Source: Temnopleurus reevesii (Eukaryota > Echinodermata > Echinoidea > Temnopleuroida > Temnopleuridae). Taken from it: 64,000 nt of DNA. The notes beneath the pieces were generated by a model that was given only the letters and a program-made list of their open reading frames with translations, searched no databases and was not told where the DNA came from. The stretch is from contig BQKZ01000273.1 of the NCBI GenBank assembly GCA_036244855.1, forward strand, positions 161,938 through 225,937. The letters are read 5' to 3'. A program made the translations under genes and the position numbers. Shown in pieces: positions 37,555 to 50,249 of the stretch (position 1 is the stretch's first letter; each line of letters begins with the position of its first letter).

Positions 37555-37825
37555 TCTTTACATTTGTATGACAGACAGCACTTAAGTGGCTTTCCATTCT
37601 TGCGCCATGGAGATGGTCGGCACGATAAGCGCATGCGGCGAGAAAAGGGGGCGTCAGGTCGGACAGGGGAGGCAGCACGTCGGCCCCACGGTCTAGTGCC
37701 TCTTCTATTTAATGACCCGAGTCAGGGGGGCTGCTTCCAGCTTCTAGGGGGGCTATTTGAAGGGGGGCCAGAGCCTCTTGTCCCGTGCCAGTCGGGAGAA
37801 TCTCAAACAATACCCACCTAGCAAA
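37555..37825. promoter_or_regulatory. GC- and CpG-rich patch inside the large intron, candidate cis-regulatory element
   Basis: A ~270-base island with many CpG and G-runs in an otherwise AT-rich intron, with gcacgataagcgcatgcggc (a GATA core) and atttaatgacccgagtcag. A reading frame of 89 codons exists but has no splice sites or coding look. A regulatory role is inferred only from composition. Confidence 0.25.
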
Positions 37826-39110
37826 TCCGCCAACAATGACAAGATGGGCGCTATTGTTGGGCTCAAGTATGAGAACGCAGGGGTGGATTGATTCCCACCG
37901 AGCTTAGCCCAGGCAGTAGATCACCTGAATATAGACAACACCTTTCATTTGGGCACGGTAAACAAGAGACTGAGATTGAGCGTAGGATGGGCAGGGTGAA
38001 TAGAATTGGAATTTCTGATTACATAAGGTGTGTGTGTATGCTCCTTGTATACATGTCTCAAATGATCACTGAGCTCGGGTATCAATGATCTGTAATCTCG
38101 CTATCTGCATTCCTTTACTTAATTAATTAGTTCTGAAGACTCCTTATTTTAAGAGCTCCGAGTGCAGTCGCTATTTATGTCTTCATGAGGCCATTTCAGT
38201 TGTTCTAGACAGGGTCATCGCAAAAGTGTAGCATTTGTGAGTTGGTTAAACCTCAACCAGACAGCTTGTAGCTAAGAAAATCATGACCTACAATCAAAGC
38301 ATGAAATTAAACAGCTTCACAGAATTAAAATAATGGCAGGTAGTCCAACAATTTCAAATATCCAAACTGAGTTTATGATCTGCCTCTTACCTTTTGAGAA
38401 GTATTTGGTATAATGTTAAAAAATATGCATTTCAATGATTACTATGTCAGAGTTTCTTTGTTTTTTTTATATTTTATATGAAATTAATTCTTGACCTTAT
38501 ACTCCAGTCTGAACAAAGAGAGTGTTATTTGCCTGGAAAAGAGAAATACAAAAAAGTAGGACCGTGATTCTTCAGGCCAATCAAAGCACCAAATATTTCC
38601 CTTCCATTAATGAATTAGATTAAATAACATAAGTGCATTTTTATAGGAATTATTATAATAATTGTTGTTTTTTTAAATGTCAAGGTGTGATGCACACTCG
38701 TGTCACACAATTCATTCATTAATTCAATTCATTAATTCAATTCATTCATCACCAGTACCAAGAAAAACCAACGATGAATGCAAATGTCAACAAATCCCAA
38801 TCAAACAAAGCCTAAACCATCTAATATTCCAAATACTTCCCTAGCATTTAGATTGCTTTTGGGAAAATCAATATACATCAAAATTAATTTAAATTGCAAA
38901 GGGGATTCTGTATCAGAAGAAATGGTCAGAATTTCAGCAAATAGTTCAACTAAAAGCTGGTCAAAATAAGAATAAAGCCTCAATAATGGTCGGATGCCAT
39001 TTGTTGTGTTTACACAAATGCAGGTGAAAGTTGAGCTTCATACAGTTAGGCACATCTGCCTACCATTGAGATACATTCTGTTCCCTGTGTATCTCAAAGC
39101 AACCAAACCA

Positions 39111-39265
39111 GGGGGATGTTTCATCTAGATTTGTCGCAGCGACAAGGAGTCATTTTCTGACAGTTCCCATAGCAACTGTCAACGATAGTGCTTTTCATCC
39201 AATCACAATCAAGGAATTTGTCAGCGCTGACTAATTGTCTCTGCGACAAATCTTGATGATCCCCC
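39111..39265. mobile_element. Foldback MITE-like element (~155 bp)
   Basis: The left arm, gggggatgtttcatctagat followed by ttgtcgcagcgacaa (39111-39145), mirrors ttgtctctgcgacaaatctt followed by gatgatccccc (39235-39265). Pairing continues inward (gagtcattttctgacagtt with atttgtcagcgctgac), so each arm is nearly 60 bases. The right end runs into a stretch of 14 C (39261-39274). No reading frame. Confidence 0.75.
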
Positions 39266-39944
39266 CCCCCCCCCTGAGGGACGAATGGGATCTTCATCGT
39301 TCCAAACTTGTCTTTTCATCGATGTCATTAATGTGTGATGAATTTTTACCACTCTTTTTCCACACCTTTGAGAGAAATCATGATGTGTCAGAAATGATGA
39401 GCATGCCTCAATTTCCCCTCTGTACATGCTGTTAGTAGTGGTAGATGAGTTTGCACTCCATTCTGAAATTCTGGCACATTTTAATCACTCTTGATGCCAA
39501 TGTGGTGAACAAATACAGGTAATTGATACTCAGTATTCCATGACAGGAGTGCAATTATAAAGATGTCAATAATTATCGGGGGTTACCATGGAATCGGCAA
39601 TGACAAAGTACTCTATCAGTGAATTTTTATTTGACTCCTCATCATTTCACAAAGATCTAATGTAACAATGCATTATATACCCTTTCAAATAACTCCTAAA
39701 TGAATCGTACTTAATATCATGAGAAAGGAAGAAAATGTTATTAGTTTCCTGTTATTCAATGTTTTTTTTTTGTTATTTCAAATGCAATTTTCTGCACTTC
39801 GTCGTCATAACTCATAACTCACGTTTCATTTGAGGAACTTGTGTATTTGGCAAATAGGCTTCCAAATTCAAGGAAAACTACATTACTGACGGTTGACTTG
39901 ATTAACATGCGGAGTGTATTAATGCATGTGGGAAAACATAAAAA

Positions 39945-40170
39945 ATCCCCAAAGACGATTAAAGACGGTTGATACGTACGAAACGACCGTCGTCTCGGCC
40001 CGGCCATGCTCAGGTATTGACCCGAAGCACGGGGATGCGCTATTTATAACATGTGATCTATACTCTGGCCAATGCCACGATGTTGACAAGAAAGTGAAGA
40101 AGGGGTCAAGCAAAGTTTGCCTTGCCTCTGCTCCTGATGGTGCCAAAGATGCTCTTATCGCAAACAGATG
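39945..40170. promoter_or_regulatory. CpG-richer patch, candidate regulatory element
   Basis: Contains clustered CpG (acgtacgaaacgaccgtcg and tcggcccggcc) and a ctatttataac A/T box. Both strands have ~80-codon frames, but without splice sites or recognisable similarity. Function is inference. Confidence 0.2.
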
Positions 40171-42023
40171 CGTTTAATTGTTATCAGTGAGGAGAAGGTG
40201 GAGATGTTCACACTGACAGTTACAAGTTCATAGCATTACTGACTCTGATTGAATATATAATGAAAGTCAGAATTCTTTGCTACATGTTATCACTATAAAA
40301 TCTTGTAGAAATAGATATGGTCTGGTGACCCCTCAGTGATCCCATCGTCCTGAGTTTTATAGCGATTACAAGGTAGCAAAGAATTCTGGCTTGGTTTGTG
40401 TCATTGTAAACTGGTTTATCTAAAAAAAAATGATGATATATTTGAAGAAAGGCATGTGAAAGATGAAATGAATATTTTTGTTACATGATACCTTTGCTTG
40501 CTTTGCTTGTTAAGCCTTCTCTGATTGACCATAATTTAAAAAAAAAAATTTGCCTCCATCTTCCTCCCAGAAACCTGCTTCAAAATATTTGGCTTAAATA
40601 CTTCATTTCAATGTGATTAGTAACCCTTGAAATGAGGTACAACAAGAATAGAGCGGCCTTCTATACTCAATTCATTCGCTCTCATGATAATTAATTTGAT
40701 CCTTTTTCGCTTTTATCTCCCTTTTGAAACGTATAATCCATTTAATTTGAACACACTTTTCCTCTTCCTCATTCCTTTTCGGATTTTTCATTGTAATATT
40801 GTCTCAATTCATCAATAGTGTCTCCATAACACAATGGGTAAAATGCAAATTATTTACAAGATTAGCATTCCTAGGTTACTTTGAGATCCTCGTCTTGAAA
40901 AGGCTCCCGCTTGTTCCTTATGTGGGACATACTTTGTCTTGAGTCATGACCTTATTCATATCGATTCAAAACATTTTGGTTGGAATCTAAAATGGAAGCG
41001 ATTCAAGCTGTTAAGGAATTTTAGGTAGATGATATGGATGTTTGATAGATGTCTGCATAATGATGTTTGATGATCAAATGAAACGCCACGAAAGAGATTT
41101 CGAGGGCAGGGGTTATTAGGGCTTTCTATACAGGTATCCTGTGGTGTGAGTTCTATGCAGGAAAAGAATGGAATTACTCCACACAGTTTGCATGCTCAGA
41201 TGTCATACGGACCCTGCTTTTCTGCATTGAATTAGTCAATCAATCATTCGTGCACCACCAAATTATGTTGCCATGACGACTGAAACACCAGCTAGGCGAG
41301 AACTTAGAAAGGGCGATGTTTACAAACATGTGCACAACTAATGTGGCACTGAGGAAATATGATTGAAAGAAAAATAAGAAGCCCTTATTGTGGGAAGCAA
41401 TTCACCTTATACTTTGCCATGTTGGGCTTCTTTTGAAGAGAAAAAAGTGGAGGAAAAAGATGGTGACTTGTTTAATGGGACCAGGCTCATTGATGCTTGT
41501 GTGTGGTAGTTGTTAGATAGGTAATATGGGAACGACAAAGCGTTGCCTTTCCCACGTGCCATCATGTACGTGTTAATGTTTGATGGAGCATATCTCAGTG
41601 TGGTACCTATGTACATGAATGCATATCAAATAGAGAATTGCAATTCCTGCAACTGTGCATCTGTTTGTGTGCGAGTATGTGTTTATATCATAGCCTAGTT
41701 GTCAATAGAGTCATTTGTTAGATTTCATAATCTGCTTTCAGTCAAAATGTCGCACATCGTTATGGATTATTTATTTATTGAATTGCCCATGAAATTAGGA
41801 ATTTTCGTACAGATTATCATTGTATGTGGTCATTTGAGTATCAACTTTTTAAAAATGCAACTTAATATGCATCTTAATATGCATGTTTTAAAAATCTGAT
41901 TGAATTAGTTAATGCCATAATACAGCCAAAATTAAAGTTTCATTGTTTATTTTATGCTGTTTAACTGGAGTGCATTTAAGTGACCGTGGTCAGGAAAAAG
42001 GAGAAATTTATTTCTTTATGTAC

Positions 42024-42185
42024 TTTAAAGGGATACATTAGAATTGGACAGGATGAGGAAATCAATGTGAAACAAGCTGACACATTATCAAAAGCTCTAT
42101 TATAGTTTTACTACGGCACAGAAAGTATTAAAATATCTGAAGTTTACCCCCTCTCTAAAAATAAATTATATGTATTCCTTTAATC
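42024..42185. mobile_element. Possible small foldback element with aaagg(g/a)atacat termini
   Basis: The left end tttaaagggatacattagaa and the right end, whose reverse complement is gattaaaggaatacatataa, are similar over about 18 bases. The interior shows little further pairing. Weakly supported. Confidence 0.35.
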
Positions 42186-42928
42186 TCTGACTGCAATTGA
42201 AGCCATTTTTATGAATTATTCATATCATTGAATAATTGAATAATCTAATATTGATTAAACCCCAAACAGAATTATGAGAAATTGTTTGTTGATTAAACAG
42301 ACTCTAGAAGGGAGAGTAAGAGGGAAAGAGAGATTTTCATAGATAAATAGATAAAAAGCTAGATCAAGATATGAAGGGAGGGATTGATGTGGTTAGAAAG
42401 AGTTTAAAGCAATATAAAGATGAAATGAAATAATGGGAGAAGAGTATGTAGCACATGGAAAAGAGCAGTATACATATAGGAGAAAGACAGAGGACAAGAA
42501 GTATAAATTGAGATAATTTGTGTGAATGCCTTGAAGTGCATGTCTGGTATGATCATGTCACCCTGGCTGCATCCACATCCACACATCATCTCAATGTCAT
42601 GCAATGTTAATCAGCATCAAGACTTGACTTCCTGGTCATTGAACCTACATCATCATCGATCCACCATCCACCCATCCCCCCCCTCCTCCCAAACAACGTA
42701 TGCATTCACTGCCTGTCCCATCAATTGGAGGTGGTATCTTGTAGTTCATTGCGTTAGGTATACCTCCAAAGCTGTCTTGCCTTTCATTCTCTGAATAGTT
42801 TCTTCCTCATATCTCTATCTTGCTCCTTCCCTTCTCCCTCTTTTCTTATGTTTTTATTTTTCATTTTATATGTGTATTTAGCTAGAGTTTTGTCCCCTCC
42901 CTCTTACTTATCCTCTATTTGTCCTCTT

Positions 42929-42954
42929 TGTGTGTTTGTGTGTGTGTGTGTGTG
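42929..42954 (+). repeat. (TG)n microsatellite
   Basis: TG dinucleotide run with one interruption, followed by CT-rich sequence with repeated tccatccctctcc words to about 43060. Confidence 0.8.
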
Positions 42955-43249
42955 CTCGTGTGTGTTTTTTTTTATATTTGTGCTATTCTTAAATTCTTTG
43001 TCTCTCTCCATCCCTCTCCCTCTCTCTCTCTCCATCCCTCTCCGTCTCTCTCTCATCCTCTAACCAATTTCTTCCTTTAAAATCACTTACATTTCTCCAT
43101 CCCTTCTCTCTCCCTTCAAGTATCCAATTTACTTCATATACAATATACATATTGAATATATACCTCATTGTTATATTAACTTTTATTATTCATCTATTTA
43201 TTTAAAATCTTTTTATTCAAAATCTTCTACATGTTCCATGTATACCATC

Positions 43250-44265
43250 TCATAGACCCCTCCCCTATCTCCTTTCCAACATGCTCGCATTACCTCCATT
43301 CATTTGTCATCGACCTTGACATTAGCCTGGTGCACGGCCCAGACCTGACCCTGATAAACTCCATTCTAAACCATTTGGCATTCATTTATTTTCTTTCAAA
43401 TCTGTTTACTCAATAATTCCCTTTTAATCTGTTAATCATTCATTTTTGATGAAACATATTTGCAAAGAAGTTTCTTTAGTTTCCAATCACATCTCAACAA
43501 TTCTTCGCCATCCCCCCCCCCCCAGCCCCAAGCCTCCCTCTAACATCATCATTCCACCTCCACTCTTCTGGTCATTAGACCATAACATGAGACTGGTTCA
43601 TGACCCAGACCTGACTCGGATCTATTCCATTCAAAACCATTTGACATTTATTTACTCATTTTTCAATCTGTTTCCTTAATGATGAGAAGTTTCTGTATCT
43701 TCGAATTCCATCTCAACAACCCCTCCCCAAGCCCCCTTCCAACATGATCAATTTACCTCCACTCTTTTGGTCATTAGACCATAACATGAGACAGGTCCAT
43801 GACCCAGAACTTGCTCAGATCTATTCCATTCTAAACCATTTGACATTTATTCATTTTTTTTTATTTTTCAATTTACTTTTGTACTGATGAATTTTTTTTT
43901 GTATTTTCCAATCACATCTCAACAATTCTTCGCCAATCTCCCCAGCCCCCAAGCCTCCCTCTAACATCATCATTCCACCTCCACTCTTCTGGTCATTAGA
44001 CCATAACATGAGACTGGTTTATGACCCAGACCTGACTCGGATCTATTCCATTCAAAACCATTTTACATTTATTTACTCATTTTTCAATCTGTTTCCTTAA
44101 TGATGAGAAGTTTCTGTATCTTCGAATTCCATCTCAACAACCCCTCCCCAAGCCCCCTTCCAACATGATCAATTTACCTCCACTCTTCTGGTCATTAGAC
44201 CATAACATGAGACTGGTTCATGACCCAGACTCGACTCGGATCTATTCCATTCTAAACCATTTGGT
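43250..44265 (+). repeat. Tandem array, five ~200-222-bp units with a 421-bp higher-order period
   Basis: Units share ggtcattagaccataacatg, gag-ac-ggt-catgacccaga, tc-gatctattccatt, aaaccatttgacatttatt and a pyrimidine-rich block. The marker ggtcattagacc occurs at 43570, 43769, 43991 and 44190 (spacings 199, 222, 199). A diverged first copy has the marker near 43304. Units two and four, and three and five, are closest, which gives a 421-bp two-unit repeat. Not coding. Confidence 0.85.
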
Positions 44266-45360
44266 AAGATCATCATCCTCACAGCAGTGTCACCCTTCAT
44301 AAGCCTCAAGTTCAGCATATTGCAAATCAAATATGTTCTTTTTCATTCTTCTAATAAGATATTTATGCTTCAATATTTCATTTCAGCACATATGAAAATC
44401 TATTATTACCGCCCATTCTGGGGTTTTTTTTGTTTGTTTTTTTGGTGTAAGATAATATTTAGCTTCAGTTTGAGATTCATACTGTAAGAAGGATTTAATA
44501 TTATATATTTGTTACACACATTAGGATTGCTAACATTCAAATCATATTCATGGACAAATATCTTATTGAAGTTGATTTTTTAATTTACACCTCTCACAAC
44601 CATATGTGCCATAAATTAACTCCTCATGTTTTCCTTTTCAATTGGTGATTATGATTCAACACATATTCAAACCTGCTTGTTGGATCTGGGTATTGTCATA
44701 TGCACTTATAATGAAAGTTGTATTGTACAGCTTCTTCCTCCCTCCACCCTGCACCAGTGTTGATAATTCCTTTCCTTTGTAGACTGCTAGTAATACAAAA
44801 CCATGTCAAAATCATTGTTCAATTCCCTTATTGTTCAGAGAGTAAAAGTAGATATTTTTCTTCTTTATTGGAAATGTGAGCTTTCTTCATTAGATGTGAA
44901 CTCACTATACAAATAGGCAACAAAGTAGATATTGCATTTCCTTGTGAATATGGTTGAAAGGAGAGGAAGTCCTACAGACACTCCCTTTTAGTTAGATAAC
45001 CGCCGGATATAAGTTTATTTTATAAGATCTTATTGCCTGGTAAAAGGGGAAACAATATGCTTATTTTAATGGAGAAGACAGCAAGGTCTACTGAGATGCA
45101 ATTTATAGGTCCCAACCTCTTATACATCAATGCCCGAAGTCATCAGATATCAAGCCGGCCTAGCTTGTAAATGGACATCATTATGAAACATATATCATGT
45201 ATGAAGGACCACATCCATCTGTTTCTCTTAGCCTCGCATGTTTCTGTGAATGAAACTGAGGAAACGTAAAAGGAGCTATTATTGAAAATGAAGAGAGACA
45301 TTGATTTCCCGGGGACATAACTGAGTTAAATGGGGTCCTTCTAGTTTTGGGGCGAGTTCA

Positions 45361-45442
45361 GTTAACCAATTGACTACTAGAATCCAGGAAGTCCCTACAC
45401 AAAATCTATGGGAATTACAAATTTCAATTATGAATGGGTTAA
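45361..45442 (-). repeat. Short dispersed repeat with ttaaccc...gggttaa ends, copy 2
   Basis: The reverse complement carries cttaacccatt, attcccatagattttgtgta, cctggattctagtagtc and aattggttaac, in the same order as 26956-27030. Orientation is opposite to copy 1. Confidence 0.6.
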
Positions 45443-48400
45443 GACAAGAGTGGCTTGCTAAAAGGAAGAAGCTGATACACTAGCAAGGTGCATCATAATG
45501 GCTTGGGGTAGGGTGTAGAGTTACGGTCGGTCAGAGCAGTTCGTTTGAAATCGGAGGCGCGTGCAGATGGCATCGCTGCCTCATCCTCCAGGTGCCCTGT
45601 TATTGGTGGATTAGGAACAGGCTTTATTGTTAGTATTGAAGCACAGACTTTTTGTCAGTTGCTACACACAAACGGGTGTCTGCAGATGAAGGCTATGAGA
45701 TTGGGCATCATGGGATTTTCACCAGAACTAATCTTGACAATACCCAAGACATCTTTTGAATCGGCTTGCTCAAAACTCTAGAAATACTTCATCAATGTAT
45801 GGAACTAGTCTGTATCTGCAGACTATTTTGATGGAGTAAAGCACAGGCAAAGCAAAGCAAGGCCAAACTTGCTCTCACCTTACATAAAGCACAACATAGA
45901 TTGTTAATGCTCCTAGGAGTAGCAAGGCTAAGACTGCATCATTGATGAAGAAGTCGACATGGAGATCAGGGGTTGTAGGCTGAAACCATCTTCACTCTTT
46001 GCTATTGATGATTTTACATTATAACTTTTCAAATTCACATGGAAACAAAAAACTTGGAGTAAGGTTTTTATACAAACTGTTTATATCAGTTTAAAAATTA
46101 TTGTTGTAACTGGATTCATCAGTGATCAATTGGTACCGAGCTTCAACAAATTTCAAACATGTGGAGATACAATTTAGAAGTTCATAGGTAGTGAACATGT
46201 CATGATGGTCTTCACAAAGCATTTATAAATGACTGATTAAAAAAACCCCATTATCAACTGACCATGCCAACATACAAACTTTTGCATAAGAGATCATCCC
46301 TTTGAGTTTCTCTAAATTAGCATGATGTCAAGCTGAAATATTGGAAAGGAAATATGGATAATAATAGATGCAATTAATAAAGGTTGAATCATAGACTTAC
46401 TTTGGGGAAATCTACTTGAACATAAAAATAAAATGGGGGAAATATTACCAGTTCTATTTTATGAGATTACCAATTTATTTCCCAACTAGTTAATTCACTT
46501 TGTTATTGAAGATGATTGCAATCATTTATGAATGATTTCATTGAATCTCCCTGGTGATCTCTAAACAAGTAATGCATGAACAGCTGCTTATATTTGTTGT
46601 GCTTTTTGTTGCTATGTGAATAGCATGATCGTGTGGTTAATTGAAAGTTCTTTTGGAAACGTTGCTCCTTATTTTCACCAAACTTTATTGTATTTTTGAA
46701 AATTCAGCTGCAAGTTGAAAACCCAGGGAGTCTGTCTCCACCATTACAATACTTTTGTTGATGCGCTATTGAAATCTGTGAAATTGAAAGTCTTATCTTT
46801 TTTTCTTTTTTTAAAGTTAGAAATCTGCTCATCTATAATTGTAACAAGGCATTATCAAATTCTGTCACTTTTATAGGGGAGTGAGTAAATAGGCTTTTAA
46901 TAAGGATGTTATAATGCCTGATCAGAAAGAGGCTAACACTTTGAAAAATCTGCACTTGGCCGTTTGATTTAAACGGTGCGTCACCATGCAAAAATGATTA
47001 GTAGACCTGTGCATTACGCTAATCTGTAGGCCTCTCACTCCTCGTCCATGTAATCCATTTGTTTGCAGTGCTCGTACAGACTCACTTATATGAAATAATC
47101 TTGTTAGGCGTTAATTCTGTTTGGTACCAATCCTCACTATCACAATGCTCAGCTGAGCTGAAAAAATTGGGAGCAACTCTGCAAATGTCATTGCACTTTT
47201 TTTTCCGAACGTAGATTGTACAAACGTGCAATGGCACATTGCATGTAAAGGTATAGAGCCAATTTGTGTTTTCATTGGTGTGGGAGGGAGAAGGTGGTAG
47301 TTGTCATGGTTACGAGATGAAGCAATGAAAGTGTGGATGTGTGGATGAGGGTTTCTAAGCGTTAATTAGACATGCATGATGTGTGATTGGAAGTTCAAGG
47401 CTGCGGAATCTTAAGAGTACACGATAGGTATTATGATCCGGATATTGATTTGTCATTAAAAAATAATACTAGACTTCGGATGTGACGTGATCATGGAGGA
47501 ATCTCTCTTGTGATGTAAAGTTGCACTTTGTTCAAGTTTTAGCCTTCTATTCAGGAGTTTTTTGCTGCAGATAATTGAATTTGCAAGACATTTTTGTTTT
47601 AATCATATTGATAGCACTGATCTATATTGTGATAATTTGTCAGTTTATTATTCAATGTAGATGGTTTTGAATATTTTTAATGAAAAATCTTGTTAAGTAC
47701 ATATAGATTCCAATTTAGACTAAGTTCCATGAACAAACATTTAAAACAGTGAGTTTTTATTGACTTTCCAATTTTTGTCTAATGACAAGCTCTTGTCAAG
47801 GTTATTGTGAAACATATCAGCATATAACTTTTGGTGAAATTGTACCGTTGGGTTTTTTTTGTTCAAGAAAAATTGATTTAATCTCTCAATAGTGCATTGA
47901 AGCAGTTCATATTGGCACTTGATTAATACTGCTCCTTGTACACTTCAGTAATGAATTGGATTTGTGAATCGCATTAGGAGATATTCGGCTTAGATAGAAC
48001 ACTTATGAGATGCTGCGGAACAAATGAGAGGATGATAGTCCATAAACGGTGATGAATCATACGTAGCAGTGATTTGAATGTGGTTACATTAAATCAATCC
48101 ACTCGATTAGATGAATGTAACTCATTAGGATGTTCTGAGAAACAAATCCATGTAATTTGACAACCTTGCTGAATCACATTCACTAGGATCGAGTTATGAA
48201 TTTGGACGGTGGCTTTGAAGTCCTGTTACCAAAGCAGTGTTCTGAATCAAAGGATAAAGAAAGCAGAGTCTCCAAGTGGTTGTGAATGAATGATGTGTTT
48301 TAAAGTGATTTTAGTGTATAATATCTTGAATATATGACCAAACAAAAGACTTTCATCATGCTTTGTTTTAGGTGTACAAAACAATTGTATGGCTACCATC

Positions 48401-49454
48401 CACCGAGTGACTATATCTAGAATTGGCCTGACTTTATTTTTCTCTCTTTTTTTCTTTCTTTACTTTTTAATAGGAACAATTCATGAATATGCATTTTAAA
48501 TTTTGTGTAAAAGAATAGTTTAGTGTAATTTCTTTGCATTTCTTGGACCTACAGTCCCCAATATACAGCAAAAGCCATCTGTTTCTGGGGAATATATTAC
48601 ATTTGGGGATTCGTAAGGTCTTGAGGAGATAGAGGCTAAAGATTTGGGTCTGAATTTTCATAGAAATAGTAGCCAAAATTAAATTTCAAATGATTTAAAA
48701 TGGCATTCTTAACCAACCAAACAATTTTCTAGCCTTATGAGAAATATTCGTTCAAGATGCTTGAATATTCATTGTAAATCATGAATATTTGAAAAGTTTG
48801 TATTTTTGGAGCAATATAGCTATAAGATTACGCTCATTAATATTACAACTTTATAAGTAATGTGGAATTTCAGGGCAAACCATTCAAATGAGAACTTTAT
48901 AATGAACCACCACACCTGCGTCCACTGAAGGGTCATTGACCATAAGCTAAAACATAGAAGCTTATTACATTGAAGCTGTCGGTGTAAGCATTTACATGTG
49001 CGAAAGTGGCTAGAATTCAAAGACCTAGCAGCTATCATGAACATTCCAACATGCGCACTGAGAAACTGTGTCTCTACTCAGTGTGTTAGCGAGCTGTCAA
49101 GAACATTCGTTTGAAAAGCTAGTCATTTTATAGGATGATAATTTGCACATTATCTTCTGATTGAGTTGGTATAAACTGGTTTGTGTCTGAACATGGGAGG
49201 AGTAGCATGTGTACATCACTGCATCTGCAATCTATTAAGAAGATAATTTGACAGAAGTGCTGTCGCCTTCTGATCCATCATGCCAAAGTGTACACATTTC
49301 TTGCCACTGTGAGTCACTAACTGGATGAAGGAGTTACATGAAATGTATTCAGGATGTACAAATGCTATTTATGGTTCGTGAATTTTTTAGAGTCTGTTTT
49401 AAAACAATTCACACGCAACTCATTCAGCAAATAAGACCTGGAAGGGAGTGAAAA

Positions 49455-50240
49455 GCTAAAGATCATTATGAAAAAGAAGATGAAGAAAAAGAGAAGGGTA
49501 AGGGGGAAGTATTGGAGTACTTTCTTAATGTATTTTCTAAGTTTGGTTTGGTGTTTGATGATTGGGGGATAGCAACTTTCTAGGAACATTCTCTGATTCA
49601 GAAAGCCTCTATAGTTTCTATTTTCTAAAGAAGATGAAGAAGAAAAGGAAGATGAAGAAGAAAAAGGAGGATAAGGGGAAAGTAGTATTGGAGTACTTTC
49701 TTCCTGGAATTTCTAAGTTTGGTTTAGTGCTTGAAGATCAATTGCAACTTGCACTTGCAATTTGTCACAACTTTCTAGGAATATTCTCTGATTCAGGAAG
49801 CCTCTTTAGTTTCCGCTTTCTAAAGAAGAGGAAAAAGAAAAAGGAGATGAAGAAGAAAGAGGATAAGGGGAAAAAAGAATTGGAGTACATTCTTCCTAAA
49901 TTCTTTAAGTTTGGTTTGGTGCTTGATGATCGATTGCAACTTGCAATTATTCACAACTTTGTAGGAACATTCTCTGATTCAGAAAGCATCTTGAGTTTCT
50001 GCTTTCTAAAGAAGAGGAAAAAGAAAAAGGAGATGAAGAAGAAAGAGGATAAGGGGAAAAAAGAATTGGAGTACATTCTTCCTAAATTCTTTAAGTTTGG
50101 TTTGGTGCTTGATGATCGATTGCAACTTGCAATTATTCACAACTTTGTAGGAACATTCTCTGATTCAGAAAGCATCTTGAGTTTCTGCTTTCTAAAGAAG
50201 ACGAAAAAGAAAAGGAATGTGAAGAAGTAAGAGGATGAAA
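49455..50240 (+). repeat. Minisatellite of ~186 bp that stays open as a Lys-rich reading frame
   Basis: The marker ctaaagaaga occurs at 49625, 49820, 50006 and 50192 (spacings 195, 186, 186), with a diverged partial copy from about 49455. The last two full units are nearly identical. Unit length is a multiple of three, so a 222-codon frame (49562-50230) runs through. It repeats a 62-residue block of a Phe/Ser/Asp/Glu segment, a KKRKKKKEMKKKEDKGKK-like basic run and a FKFGLVLDD-like segment. No upstream splice acceptor or ATG context supports a gene, and it lies inside the large intron. Confidence 0.7.
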
Positions 50241-50249
50241 AGAAGAAAA

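Noticed and set aside
49562..50230. 222-codon frame as a protein-coding gene
   Set aside because: No splice sites or promoter were seen and its content is a minisatellite. It is kept as a repeat and raised as a finding instead.
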